A stretch of 20,348 nt of DNA from positions 1-20,348 of the IMG/VR virus record IMGVR_UViG_3300037585_003199; one strand, 5' to 3'. Each line of letters opens with the position of its first letter. Position 1 is the first letter of the stretch. Below the pieces are notes generated by a model that saw only the letters and a list, made by a program, of their open reading frames with translations, did not search any database and was not told where the DNA came from. Source of the DNA: a virus. Positions 1 to 6,701 of the stretch are shown here, piece by piece. Both the position numbers and the translations under genes were made by a program.

Positions 1-264
1 GAAATCTCCCATATTCAAATTAATTGGTCTGCGGTAAACAAAAACAAACTCATCAAAAATCCATTCGGGAACATCCACAACCTCGTCTTTGCTGGAAAGC
101 TCCCTGTCAGATAGCGCCCAATCAAAATCTCTCGCATCCTCTTTGCTGGTGAAATCAAGAAGCGGAACCTCCAGCGCTCTTTTAACGATTCGCCCACCAT
201 CCTCATCACCGAGCAAGTTTTTCCCAAGGATTCGTTTTAGCATCATAGCGTCTGGTCTTTTCAT
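1..264 (-). CDS. Hypothetical phage protein, C-terminus cut by window edge
   Basis: Reading leftward from the ATG at 264-262 gives 88 open codons with no stop before base 1, so the gene continues beyond the window. Its start overlaps the stop of the upstream 165-residue gene as ATGA, which strongly supports this frame over a shorter opposite-phase ORF inside the same stretch. The visible protein starts MKRPDAMMLKRILGKNL, is rich in Asp, Glu, Lys and Arg, and has no membrane segment or motif I recognise. It is the last visible member of the leftward early operon and is probably translationally coupled to its neighbour. I cannot assign a function. Confidence 0.75.
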   Translation of the reverse strand, partial: MKRPDAMMLKRILGKNLLGDEDGGRIVKRALEVPLLDFTSKEDARDFDWALSDRELSSKDEVVDVPEWIFDEFVFVYRRPINLNMGDF

Positions 265-758
265 TGCGTTAGCTCGCTGGTGTATCTAACGTCAGCGTCT
301 GCATCTTCCCAAACTTGATACCTTCCAAGCTCTTGCTCTTCCTTAATCTCTTGAGCGGAAGTCATGGAGCGCCCATTAGGGTATGAATATTTCTTAACAA
401 GCACCCAAGAGCCATCAAGACTTTTCTTAATGTAATTTTGCTCTACGGTATCACTTGCAAGATAATCATCATCACGGAAAAAAGAATCTAATACATATTC
501 TTCTGACATTGGATTGCTGTAGGTAACGAGCTTTTGAGCTGTACCAAGAAATGTGTCAAATCCGTTAGCGTCCATCAGGGCTATGAGTTGCGCCTTGCTG
601 ACATCGTGATAGCTGCCATCAACAACAGACTTGCTCCACTCATCTGAATCTTTGCCAAGTGGGAAAAGATATTCACTGCCGCCTTTATACTTCCAGTACG
701 GATTATCTTCATCGCCATAGTTTTCTTTGTATTGTGTCTGTAAAATTAAAAGTGCCAT
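261..758 (-). CDS. Conserved phage protein of unknown function (165 aa)
   Basis: This 165-residue soluble protein starts MALLILQTQYKENYG. A short N-terminal hydrophobic strand followed by Q-T-Q-Y-x-E-N-Y is a signature I recall from small uncharacterised proteins of several lytic phages; no function is known to me. The rest is acidic with many aromatic residues, and no catalytic motif is evident. The ATG is preceded by an AAGGAT ribosome site in a clear leader, so this start is convincing. A candidate promoter (795-822) lies about 40 bases upstream, so the gene may be transcribed separately from the recombination genes. Its stop overlaps the start of the next gene as ATGA. Confidence 0.8.
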   Translation of the reverse strand: MALLILQTQYKENYGDEDNPYWKYKGGSEYLFPLGKDSDEWSKSVVDGSYHDVSKAQLIALMDANGFDTFLGTAQKLVTYSNPMSEEYVLDSFFRDDDYLASDTVEQNYIKKSLDGSWVLVKKYSYPNGRSMTSAQEIKEEQELGRYQVWEDADADVRYTSELTQ

Positions 759-794
759 CTTTTTATCCTTTCGGTTAATGTTGGAAGAGTTGTA

Positions 795-822
795 ATACTA
801 ACAGAGCAGATGAAGAAAACAA
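795..822 (-). promoter_or_regulatory. Candidate leftward sigma70-type promoter
   Basis: On the minus strand TTGTTT (822-817) and TAGTAT (800-795) are separated by 16 bases, about 40 bases ahead of the ATG at 758. A short ACCC/GGGT dyad (822-834) overlaps the upstream edge. The spacing and the TACCC motif just upstream resemble the promoter proposed at 8348-8375. The hexamers are imperfect, so this is a prediction only. Confidence 0.35.
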
Positions 823-881
823 CCCTTTTTGGGTATATATGGGAAAAAACGGCTTTACCTGAGCCTCTCTAAAGGATTTTA

Positions 882-894
882 AGGGGATACCCCT
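882..894. repeat. Perfect 5-bp inverted repeat in intergenic tract
   Basis: AGGGG-ATA-CCCCT is a perfect inverted repeat, followed by further C-rich blocks (CCCTAACCCTAATACCCCC, 890-908). On the minus strand it is not followed by a clear T tract, so it is a poor intrinsic terminator. It may be a protein-binding site or mRNA hairpin between the HNH gene region and the promoter of the 165-residue gene. Confidence 0.3.
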
Positions 895-922
895 AACCCT
901 AATACCCCCTAAATCTGAGGAA

Positions 923-1100
923 TTAGAAATTTATTGATATTAACCAGAGAGTTATAAGGATAGGAATTGGCATAAGACAGACTGTTATTACAGCCATCAG
1001 CGTAGTAAGGACTTCATAATGATAAGAGCTTATTTTTTTATTCGGAAAATTCGGATTCCGACCAGAGGGATTCGGATAGTTTTTTCCCGTAGTCTTCATC
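923..1100 (-). CDS. Doubtful small single-pass membrane protein
   Basis: From the ATG at 1100 a 58-residue ORF runs MKTTGKNYPNPSG and ends in a strongly hydrophobic stretch of about 24 residues that could be one membrane helix. Its first 20 or so residues overlap the end of the HNH gene in another frame, where coding is explained by the nuclease. The GGAAG before the ATG is too close to be a good ribosome site. The downstream part (923-1037) has no other gene. It could be a small membrane peptide or chance; a longer version starting at 1195 is a shadow of the nuclease. Confidence 0.25.
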
Positions 1101-1373
1101 TTCCGTATAGTTGATAAAAAAGGATGGTTCGCTGCCATATTGGTTATGTAGCAGATGATGGTGTCTAAAGCAAAGCGGGATAACATTCCGGTCATCCGCC
1201 TTCAAGCCCATCCCTCTTCCGCCAATCCACGGCCTGAGAAGATGATGAGCTTGAATGGGTCCGTTGCATTCGTGATTTCCTACCGCACAGCCAAGAGACC
1301 TTACCCATGCCAGATGCGGCTTGGATTTAAAACGGGGATGTTTCCTCAGATTCTTTAAGTCTGAGGTTGAAAT
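1038..1373 (-). CDS. HNH nuclease (DUF968/Ref-like), no normal start codon
   Basis: The frame ending with TAA at 1040-1038 encodes an HNH endonuclease of the small phage type. It contains KPHLAWVRSLGC, a second Cys six residues on, an A-H-H pair, a G-M-G-L-K-A-D-D-R-N block and IPLCFRHHHLLH, which together give the zinc Cys, the HNH His/Asn residues and the conserved glycine loop. The expected N-terminus lies around 1373, but the frame has no ATG, GTG or TTG between its upstream stop (near 1432) and the middle of the domain. I mark ATT at 1373 as a tentative start, with GGA about nine bases upstream; a CTG lies slightly further in. Alternatives are a +1 shift at TTT-TAA (1332-1327), fusing it to the upstream protein, a mutated start, or a sequence error. 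Such nucleases occur near phage recombination genes and are inferred to cut DNA. Confidence 0.7.
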   Translation of the reverse strand: MSTSDLKNLRKHPRFKSKPHLAWVRSLGCAVGNHECNGPIQAHHLLRPWIGGRGMGLKADDRNVIPLCFRHHHLLHNQYGSEPSFFINYTEDEDYGKKLSESLWSESEFSE

Positions 1374-1683
1374 ATCTTTTTCCGTTTGATGACGAGTTCT
1401 CCCATATTGATGCTTTGTGCTTGCTACTTAAAAGGGTGACTTTGCCCGAATAATCAGGGCTTTTTTCGGGGTCTAACTTTGTTTCAGGGGAGTTGAAATG
1501 TATCAAACCAGCAGAAAACATCAACTCTATTTTCTCGTCTCCGTCTTTGTTTCTTGATTTTGCAAGGGCGCAGTAAACATCTTGACCGAACAGTTTGACC
1601 TTGCCTCTGGCGATAAGTTCATTTGCATCATCAATCCACAAAGTCCCTTCTTTTTCTTTTAGTTCAAAATTTTCCTTTGACAT
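1327..1683 (-). CDS. Unknown 118-residue protein of the recombination operon
   Basis: This 118-residue soluble protein starts MSKENFELKEKEGTLW. Its ATG overlaps the preceding stop as TAATG, indicating coupling. It contains many alternating hydrophobic residues (predicted beta strands), and a C-terminal stretch of the form S-x-W-E-N-x-x-x-N-G-K-R-Y-F-N-L-R-L faintly recalls small DUF736-like beta-rich proteins. An OB-like or single-strand DNA associated role would suit its position between ERF and HNH genes, but that is inference. The 3' end overlaps the HNH frame by about 47 bases, and its stop reads TTT-TAA-A, a context where a +1 slip of phenylalanyl-tRNA would be possible. Confidence 0.75.
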   Translation of the reverse strand: MSKENFELKEKEGTLWIDDANELIARGKVKLFGQDVYCALAKSRNKDGDEKIELMFSAGLIHFNSPETKLDPEKSPDYSGKVTLLSSKHKASIWENSSSNGKRYFNLRLKESEETSPF

Positions 1684-1991
1684 TACTTTTCTCCTCTAGC
1701 TGTGCTTTTAGATTGCCATTGATTCATTACCAGATGGCTTAGTTTGTATTGATAGCCCTTACCGTTTGGTATTCGTTCACGGTTTACTACTTCGCCCGTC
1801 ATAGGCAAACCATACTTTGTCCTCATGTACGGCTTGCGAATATTCCGAATCGCCGCGCTTATGGATGGCTCTCCATAAAACTTGCCTGTCTTTTCGTTAA
1901 TCCTTTGCTGTATCTTCCAAAACGTCCAAGGCTGAAAATCTGATAGGCATCGCATAACATAGTGATCTAAGCCTCTTTTTTCATGCGCCAT
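1683..1991 (-). CDS. Small winged-helix-like protein (102 aa)
   Basis: This basic 102-residue protein starts MAHEKRGLDHYVMRCLSDF. The pattern of an N-terminal helix, then PWTFWKIQQRINEKTG, then GEPSISAAIRNIRKPY looks like the helical part of a winged helix (H2 and recognition helix H3), followed by a strand pair around GKGYQYKLS. DNA binding is therefore plausible but not proven. The start lies eleven bases inside the end of the ERF gene and the stop overlaps the next start as TAATG, so it is embedded in the operon. It could be a regulator or accessory factor of the recombination genes. Confidence 0.75.
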   Translation of the reverse strand: MAHEKRGLDHYVMRCLSDFQPWTFWKIQQRINEKTGKFYGEPSISAAIRNIRKPYMRTKYGLPMTGEVVNRERIPNGKGYQYKLSHLVMNQWQSKSTARGEK

Positions 1992-2712
1992 CAGATTCTC
2001 CTAGTCTATTAAACATACCCACCAATATGCCAAAAGCCTGTTTATCTTTTGCGTCCTCTGTGCTGGATAGCGCCCGTTGTATATCCTTTTCGCTGCTTTT
2101 AAAAATGTCCTGACAGGTTTTATCTGTAGCATCGCGCAAATGAGTACGACAAGATTCTAAAAATGCGGCTGTGTCATCGTTTTTGATAATAACTGTTTTG
2201 CCTTTTTTAAGGGTGTATTCATTCACGTTGACCCCCACTACCTCAGTCCATCCAGTGGTCTTTCTTTCAACAGTTTCTTTTTGCGCTTTATTGGCATCAT
2301 CATCCTTCTGGTGCGAGATGTTTAACGCCATTGCAAGCGAGTACCTTTTTCCATAAGTCACCGCTCCACCTGATCCATGCGGTGTTTGGGTCTGAGCCTT
2401 AATAGGTAACACCCCATGACTTTCTTCTTCACCGTACCCGCTAATTATGGTTTCAATTCCCACATCGTTATTCTCTAAAACATGGGCTACTTGCCTGAAT
2501 CTTAAACCAAGCGGCAACAGGACTGCTCTTGTCACTTGGATAAGCTGTTCAAACTCAATGAAATCCGATTTAAAATGTGGGTTCGTTCCTGTCCCTTCTA
2601 TTAGATTTGGCATAAATTTTTGCGCCCAATCCATTGCCTCCGCAAAGTCTTTTGGCTTAGCTTTTACAGCGAGTTCTATCGCCTCTGTAATGGAACTTAA
2701 ATTTTCACTCAT
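1981..2712 (-). CDS. ERF-family single-strand annealing recombinase
   Basis: This 243-residue protein belongs to the ERF superfamily, phage proteins that anneal complementary single strands during recombination. The signature lies at its middle: G-G-A-V-T-Y-G-K-R-Y-S-L-A-M-A-L followed by a D-D-D motif. The amino-terminal part is helical and the region after about residue 140 is less conserved. I choose the ATG at 2712 because it overlaps the exonuclease stop as ATGA and has GGAG six bases upstream; an ATG at 2724 would add four residues without a better ribosome site. It pairs with the upstream PD-(D/E)XK nuclease in the same way as lambda Exo with Beta or P22 Erf with its partners. Confidence 0.93.
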   Translation of the reverse strand: MSENLSSITEAIELAVKAKPKDFAEAMDWAQKFMPNLIEGTGTNPHFKSDFIEFEQLIQVTRAVLLPLGLRFRQVAHVLENNDVGIETIISGYGEEESHGVLPIKAQTQTPHGSGGAVTYGKRYSLAMALNISHQKDDDANKAQKETVERKTTGWTEVVGVNVNEYTLKKGKTVIIKNDDTAAFLESCRTHLRDATDKTCQDIFKSSEKDIQRALSSTEDAKDKQAFGILVGMFNRLGESDGA

Positions 2713-3542
2713 TCTAATCTCCATAGCCGTTTAGCGGCTCTTTTTTCCCCTGCCGACCAGCGCCAATCATCTAAATCTGGCACAAGCAACTGGGCTACTT
2801 CTTCAATATCAGGCGAGTAACTTAACAATCTCGCCATACCTTTTGCGGCGTTAAGCGCCACTCTCCAATGCCTTTCCTGAGAAGGAACCGCCATTACAGC
2901 AACTTGTGACACGCTTTTTGTGCAATGGACGTAATCAACAATGGGCAATGAATTTTCTGCTTTCGCGTAAATAGATAACTGTCTACAGGTTGTATCTGGC
3001 ACACGCGAGGGCAATCTTCCAACTGTCTTGATGTCACGAACTACTCCTTCATAGAGCAGATCAATATACCCAATCATGGGAACGCTTATTCCTACATCAT
3101 ATAGGTCAATTTTAATTTTTTTCTGACTAGCAATAGGTGTGCCAAGGCTGCGGTAGTGTGGCAACGCAACTGACAGGTATCGTGGCAATGCGGTCTGCTC
3201 AGAAAGAAGTTTTTTGTCATTTATTTCTGCGCCGTCATCAAGCGCGGACGAATGATTAATTTTAAACTCTGAGTCAGCATATTCCAGCACTTGCTCATCT
3301 GACAGTTCTGGCTCAAACAGCGCCTTAGTGATGGCCTTGTCTATAGCTGTTCCTCGCCACATAGCAGGGATACCTGCATTATCTCTGTAACCTGAAACGT
3401 GCAAGAGCCATCTTGCTGGGTTCTGGATGTATTCGTTAATGCTTGAGGCGCTTAGGTGTCCAACTTTGTGGGCTTCAAATGGGTCATTCATAGGCTGGCT
3501 CGTTCTTTTCAATGCCCAATTATGGCACGAAATGGGTTGCAT
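2709..3542 (-). CDS. PD-(D/E)XK exonuclease, recombination partner of ERF
   Basis: This protein is 277 residues from the ATG at 3542, or 260 from the ATG at 3491, where the text MNDPFEAHKVGHLSASS fits the family start better. The nuclease core is visible as M-I-G-Y-I-D-L-L-Y followed by V-R-D-I-K-T, the D...DxK arrangement of RecB/Cas4-like PD-(D/E)XK enzymes, with an upstream LSASSINEYIQNPARW helix typical of the PDDEXK_1 group. The likely role is resecting DNA ends to give single strands for the ERF protein, whose start overlaps this stop. It is the first gene of the leftward operon and diverges from the Cro-like gene. Neither start has a strong Shine-Dalgarno sequence; AAGAGA lies about ten bases ahead of 3542. 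Confidence 0.88.
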   Translation of the reverse strand: MQPISCHNWALKRTSQPMNDPFEAHKVGHLSASSINEYIQNPARWLLHVSGYRDNAGIPAMWRGTAIDKAITKALFEPELSDEQVLEYADSEFKINHSSALDDGAEINDKKLLSEQTALPRYLSVALPHYRSLGTPIASQKKIKIDLYDVGISVPMIGYIDLLYEGVVRDIKTVGRLPSRVPDTTCRQLSIYAKAENSLPIVDYVHCTKSVSQVAVMAVPSQERHWRVALNAAKGMARLLSYSPDIEEVAQLLVPDLDDWRWSAGEKRAAKRLWRLE

Positions 3543-3603
3543 CTCAATTAATCTCTTGATAGACTTTTCCCGAAATGGTTGTTATTTGTGACAAAAACGG
3601 CAT

Positions 3604-3646
3604 CGGAGAGTGCTATAAAACAAATTCGGCAGAGTGTTACTCCGCC
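3604..3646 (+). promoter_or_regulatory. Early rightward promoter with operator-like repeats
   Basis: An extended -10 element TGCTATAAA (3611-3619) sits about 60 bases ahead of the Cro-like gene; the matching -35 position is poor, as is usual for extended -10 promoters. Directly downstream is an imperfect 19-bp dyad, GGCAGAGT-GTT-ACTCCGCC (3628-3646, one mismatch). A related half-site CGGAGAGTG lies at 3604-3612, just before the -10. Three similar half-sites flanking the predicted start of transcription suggest a repressor operator, most simply for the adjacent Cro-like protein. The leftward exonuclease operon could be controlled from the same region. Confidence 0.5.
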
Positions 3647-3681
3647 AAATGTATCTCTAAAGGGCTATCTGAGATTCAAAT

Positions 3682-3888
3682 ATGAAATTATCCGCTTGGT
3701 TGAAACAGAACAGCATGACTCAAAGTCAGTTTCTTGAGAAATCAAAACAACAACAGGCGGGGTTTAGCATCCACGCGCTTGCAAAGTGGTGCAATGGATC
3801 AAGGATACCTCGCCAAAACGAAATGCAAGTAATTCACGGAATGACCAACGGCGAAGTTTCCCCCAACGATTTTTACGGGTTGAGATAA
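3682..3888 (+). CDS. Cro-like helix-turn-helix repressor
   Basis: This 68-residue protein has the layout of small phage Cro/CI-type DNA-binding domains: MKLSAWLKQNSMTQSQFLEK (helix 1 and start of helix 2), then a recognition region around IHALAKWCNGSRIP, and a carboxyl end G-E-V-S-P-N-D-F-Y-G-L that I know as a common ending of these proteins. It has no oligomerisation or cleavage domain, so it is not a full CI repressor. It is the first rightward gene, directly below the operator-like repeats at 3604-3646, so autoregulation and early-gene switching are likely. No strong Shine-Dalgarno is seen ahead of the ATG. Confidence 0.88.
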   Translation: MKLSAWLKQNSMTQSQFLEKSKQQQAGFSIHALAKWCNGSRIPRQNEMQVIHGMTNGEVSPNDFYGLR

Positions 3889-3899
3889 AATCTAAAACA

Positions 3900-3912
3900 G
3901 CCCATAATGGGC
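3900..3912 (+). promoter_or_regulatory. Perfect palindrome over the ribosome site of the next gene
   Basis: GCCCAT-A-ATGGGC is a perfect 6+6 palindrome that ends two bases before the ATG at 3914 and occupies the place where the Shine-Dalgarno should be; no purine-rich ribosome site is seen elsewhere. It could be a protein operator or an RNA hairpin that limits initiation of the replication gene. Confidence 0.4.
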
Positions 3913-3913
3913 A

Positions 3914-4288
3914 ATGAGTGTTCAAGCCCTAACGTGGTGCATTTCTAAGCGATGCCCATCACCCACCAGTAAGCTGGTTCTTCTTGTTCTTGCCAACTAT
4001 GCCGATAAACGGCATTCCTGCTTTCCATCTGAAAATCATATAGCAGAAATATGCGGAGTATCCGATAGATCAGTGCGTAGATGTTTGGTTGCGTTAGTTG
4101 ATTGCGGTCTTATTGAAATCAGACACCGCAGCGGAACAAGCAATCGGTATTTTCTGAGGGTGGAAGCCAGTGTCCAGAGTGGGGTGGACGTAGGTGGCCG
4201 GAGGGTTAGGCCACCAGTGTCCGACTATACTAAAGATATACAAAAGAATGATAACGAGGGGGGAAACCTAAATGAACTTGCTGGATAA
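3914..4288 (+). CDS. Helix-turn-helix replication-initiator-like protein
   Basis: This 124-residue protein starts MSVQALTWCISKRCPSPTS. Residues around 20-75 form a winged helix of the HTH_36 type: a helix LVLLVLANYADK, then S-C-F-P-S-E-N-H-I-A-E-I-C-G-V-S-D-R-S-V-R, then L-V-D-C-G-L-I-E. This domain is found in phage replication O-like and plasmid initiator proteins, where it recognises the origin. The carboxyl tail (VRPPVSDYTKDIQKND) is disordered and polar, as in helicase loaders. The gene overlaps the primase-helicase start by 17 bases, consistent with a joint replication role. Origin recognition is inference; a simple transcription regulator is the alternative. Confidence 0.75.
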   Translation: MSVQALTWCISKRCPSPTSKLVLLVLANYADKRHSCFPSENHIAEICGVSDRSVRRCLVALVDCGLIEIRHRSGTSNRYFLRVEASVQSGVDVGGRRVRPPVSDYTKDIQKNDNEGGNLNELAG

Positions 4289-5969
4289 ACTAAATAACGA
4301 ATACAACATCCCTACGCACAGATTAAAGGATGGAACGCAAAAAACTAAATGTCCAGAATGTCAGCCAGAACATAACCCCAGAGATAACCCGCTATCGGTT
4401 ACTTTGGAGCCGGATAAAATATTATTTAACTGTCATCACTGCGGATTTCAGGGCGGAGTGATAGAGCCATCTTTAAGCGTAATTCCAACCAGACGGCCAA
4501 AGCCAGAGCCAGTAACCTATCTAGCGAAACCATCCACATTCCTTGATTCCTATTTTAACAAGCGGGGCATCTCGCGTGAGACCTATGAATCATTCAACAT
4601 TTTTACTGACGACAACGAATGGATCGGATTTCCATACAACGGTCATCACGGACAATGCGACAACATAAAACACCGGACTCCAGATAAGCAATTCAGACAA
4701 ACAAAGAACGGGAAGAAAAGCCTCTACAATTACGACAGGGTTAAAGACTCAAAGGTGGTGGTGTTTGTTGAGGGCGAGATTGATGCGCTAAGCGTCTTTG
4801 AGGCGGGGATTGAATCGGTCACTACGCTACCAGATGGCGCTCCCCCTAATGTCACTTACAAGGAGAATGATAAAAGGTTTGGATGCCTTCAAACTCATCC
4901 TGTAAAAGCGGACAAGATAATATTGTTCTGTGATTCCGATGGGGCGGGTGAAAATCTGCGGAAGGAACTTTTGCACCGATACGGAAAAGAAAAGTGCTGG
5001 TACGTCAAAGCGCCGGAAGAATGCAAGGATGCAAATGATGTTCTGGTAAAACACGGGGCGCAGAGATTAAGGGAGCTAATAGACCAAGCAATACCTTATC
5101 CAGTTGACGGACTGTATACTGCATCCAGATATGCAACTGATGTACTTGATTTGTACCACGGAAGATATGACAGACCTATTAAAATTGGCTACCCATCCTT
5201 AGACAAGATTTACAAAGTAATGAAGGGTACGTTTCATGTGTGGACGGGAATCCCGAATCATGGCAAATCTACCTTTCTTGACCAATGCCTGATTGAGCTT
5301 TCTAAAAACTACAACTGGAAATTTGCCGTCTTTAGCCCAGAGCATTCATCAAAGATGCACATTAGAAGGCTGGCATCCATGATGCTTGGCAAATCATTTG
5401 ATAGCGGCTACCAAGGCCGAATGTCTGAGGAAGAATTAAAACAGGCTATTAACTGGATACATGGACGCTTTTTCTTTATAGAGACTAGGGAGCATACGCC
5501 AAACATTACCCGAATCCTTGATATTGCCAAAGGCGCGATACAAAAGTTCGGTTGCAATGGGCTGGTTATTGACCCGTACAATGAAGTAGATGCAAGCAGG
5601 GCTGGGAAGTACCGCGAGGACGAGCATATCAGAGACTTTATTAGTCTTAATAAGAGGTTTTGCAAATTGCACGATGTAACCACTTGGGTTGTAGCGCATC
5701 CGACCAAAATGCCAAAGCAGGATAGCGGCGGCTATGCTCCTCCGACTGCTTACGACATTAGTGGCGCTGCTCACTGGCACAACCAATCTGATGCTGTTGT
5801 TACAGTCCACAGGGATTTTGAAACCAACACTATCAGAGTGATAACGAGGAAGATAAGAGAGCAAGGCTTGTATGGGCAAATCGGAGAGGCATCGTTTTGC
5901 TTCAATGAAAACACGCGCTGTTTTGAGGAGCCTGTTGCTCCAGTAATTGCCACTGATCATCACTGGTAA
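4272..5969 (+). CDS. Primase-helicase (T7 gp4-like)
   Basis: This 565-residue replicative protein has all the parts of bifunctional phage primase-helicases. A zinc ribbon occupies the N-terminus (Cys27, Cys30, Cys54, Cys57). A TOPRIM primase domain follows, with E-G-E-I-D-A-L-S from residue 167 and the D-S-D motif at 221-223. The C-terminal RecA-like DnaB-type helicase has Walker A G-I-P-N-H-G-K-S-T at 326-334 and a Walker B-like V-I-D ending at Asp434. It is expected to unwind DNA 5'-3' and lay down primers at the fork. Its start overlaps the upstream initiator-like gene and its stop runs into the nuclease gene. No DNA polymerase gene lies in the window. Confidence 0.93.
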   Translation: MNLLDKLNNEYNIPTHRLKDGTQKTKCPECQPEHNPRDNPLSVTLEPDKILFNCHHCGFQGGVIEPSLSVIPTRRPKPEPVTYLAKPSTFLDSYFNKRGISRETYESFNIFTDDNEWIGFPYNGHHGQCDNIKHRTPDKQFRQTKNGKKSLYNYDRVKDSKVVVFVEGEIDALSVFEAGIESVTTLPDGAPPNVTYKENDKRFGCLQTHPVKADKIILFCDSDGAGENLRKELLHRYGKEKCWYVKAPEECKDANDVLVKHGAQRLRELIDQAIPYPVDGLYTASRYATDVLDLYHGRYDRPIKIGYPSLDKIYKVMKGTFHVWTGIPNHGKSTFLDQCLIELSKNYNWKFAVFSPEHSSKMHIRRLASMMLGKSFDSGYQGRMSEEELKQAINWIHGRFFFIETREHTPNITRILDIAKGAIQKFGCNGLVIDPYNEVDASRAGKYREDEHIRDFISLNKRFCKLHDVTTWVVAHPTKMPKQDSGGYAPPTAYDISGAAHWHNQSDAVVTVHRDFETNTIRVITRKIREQGLYGQIGEASFCFNENTRCFEEPVAPVIATDHHW

Positions 5970-5973
5970 TGAT

Positions 5974-6294
5974 GTGAAGAAATCAAAAGGGGAAGAAAGT
6001 CTGGCAATCTTGTTGAAACATCACGGGATACCCTTTAAGAGAGAAGTCAGATTTCACGAAAGCCGTCGCTGGAGATTTGATTTTGTTATTTGTTCTATCA
6101 GGAAAATAGCCGTTGAGGTTGAAGGAGGGACGTTCTCAGGAGGAAGGCATACCCGACCTATGGGTTATGCTGGGGATTTAGAAAAGTACAACGCAGCGGC
6201 TCTGCTGGGCTGGACGGTGTTGAGGTATACGACAGCCCAAATAGGGGATAAAGCTATCGGGGAAATTAGGGGGTTATATGATTCCAAGAAATAA
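5974..6294 (+). CDS. PD-(D/E)XK endonuclease (Vsr/resolvase-like)
   Basis: This 106-residue protein from GTG 5974 (a TTG at 5947 is possible but lies inside the helicase gene) reads KKSKGEESLAILLKHHG, then W-R-F-D-F, then A-V-E-V-E-G-G and G-R-H-T-R-P, and later Y-N-A-A-A-L-L-G-W-T-V-L-R. The order E, D, ExE with a final helix and strand matches the compact PD-(D/E)XK fold of Vsr-like and Holliday-junction-resolvase-like enzymes. I recall near-identical motif strings in phage proteins placed beside helicases. The likely role is cutting branched or mismatched DNA during replication and recombination. The exact substrate is unknown. Confidence 0.8.
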   Translation: MKKSKGEESLAILLKHHGIPFKREVRFHESRRWRFDFVICSIRKIAVEVEGGTFSGGRHTRPMGYAGDLEKYNAAALLGWTVLRYTTAQIGDKAIGEIRGLYDSKK

Positions 6295-6610
6295 AGATGT
6301 TCTTGATGAGCATCTGGAGCAGTGGGAAGTGGCGATTGATAACTGGTCGGAAGGTCAGACCCAGTACGCAGAAGTTGAATCCATGTTTAAGGCATGGGAA
6401 GCAGCAAGCAAGACGGCTCTTATGCAATCAAAGATGAGCGCGGCAATGGCTGATTCTCAGGTGAAGTCCCATCCTGATTGGGCTGACCGTTACTTACAAG
6501 TCCAAAAAGCAAGCATCAATGCAGAAACAAAAAAGCGGATATTACGGTTGGCGGAAGCGAAATGGGAAAGTGAAAGAAGCCGTCAGGTGACGCTGAGGCA
6601 GTTGAAGTAA
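6278..6610 (+). CDS. Helical protein of unknown function (110 aa)
   Basis: This 110-residue protein starts MIPRNKDVLDEHLEQWE and is rich in Ala, Glu, Gln, Lys and Trp. It is predicted to be almost wholly alpha helical with no turns for an enzyme core. Its ATG lies inside the end of the nuclease gene and has an AGGGGG ribosome site seven bases upstream, which supports the start. It closes the rightward replication operon. Small helical proteins at this position are common in phage genomes; I do not recognise a family. Confidence 0.7.
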   Translation: MIPRNKDVLDEHLEQWEVAIDNWSEGQTQYAEVESMFKAWEAASKTALMQSKMSAAMADSQVKSHPDWADRYLQVQKASINAETKKRILRLAEAKWESERSRQVTLRQLK

Positions 6611-6630
6611 TCGGGAAGTGTGGGCAGGGC

Positions 6631-6647
6631 AACAGGGTTTGCCTGTT
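6631..6647. terminator. Weak hairpin between convergent genes
   Basis: AACAGG-GTTTG-CCTGTT forms a perfect 6-bp stem in the 91-base gap between the rightward replication operon and the leftward cyclotransferase gene. Neither strand has a good T tract after it, so it may be a rho-assisted stop or chance. The position between convergent genes is the main argument. Confidence 0.25.
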
Positions 6648-6701
6648 CCGAGCGTCCGGTAGAGGCTCCCCATTGCTGGAGAGCCATACCCACGGTGGTC
6701 G

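Noticed and set aside
15-227. 70-residue minus-strand ORF
   Set aside because: It is out of frame with the truncated gene starting at 264, which is ATGA-coupled to its neighbour and open over the whole stretch.
890-908. G-quadruplex in the C-rich tract
   Set aside because: Only three runs of three or more G are present on the minus strand within reach, so a four-run quadruplex is not supported.
1138-1358. Plus-strand ORF 1155-1358 and the 5' half of a minus-strand ORF starting at 1195
   Set aside because: Both lie across the HNH domain, whose frame explains the sequence. Neither has a good ribosome site or recognisable protein.
5408-5963. Long minus-strand ORFs opposite the primase-helicase gene
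   Set aside because: They are antisense to a clearly coding helicase region with intact Walker motifs and have no recognisable protein.
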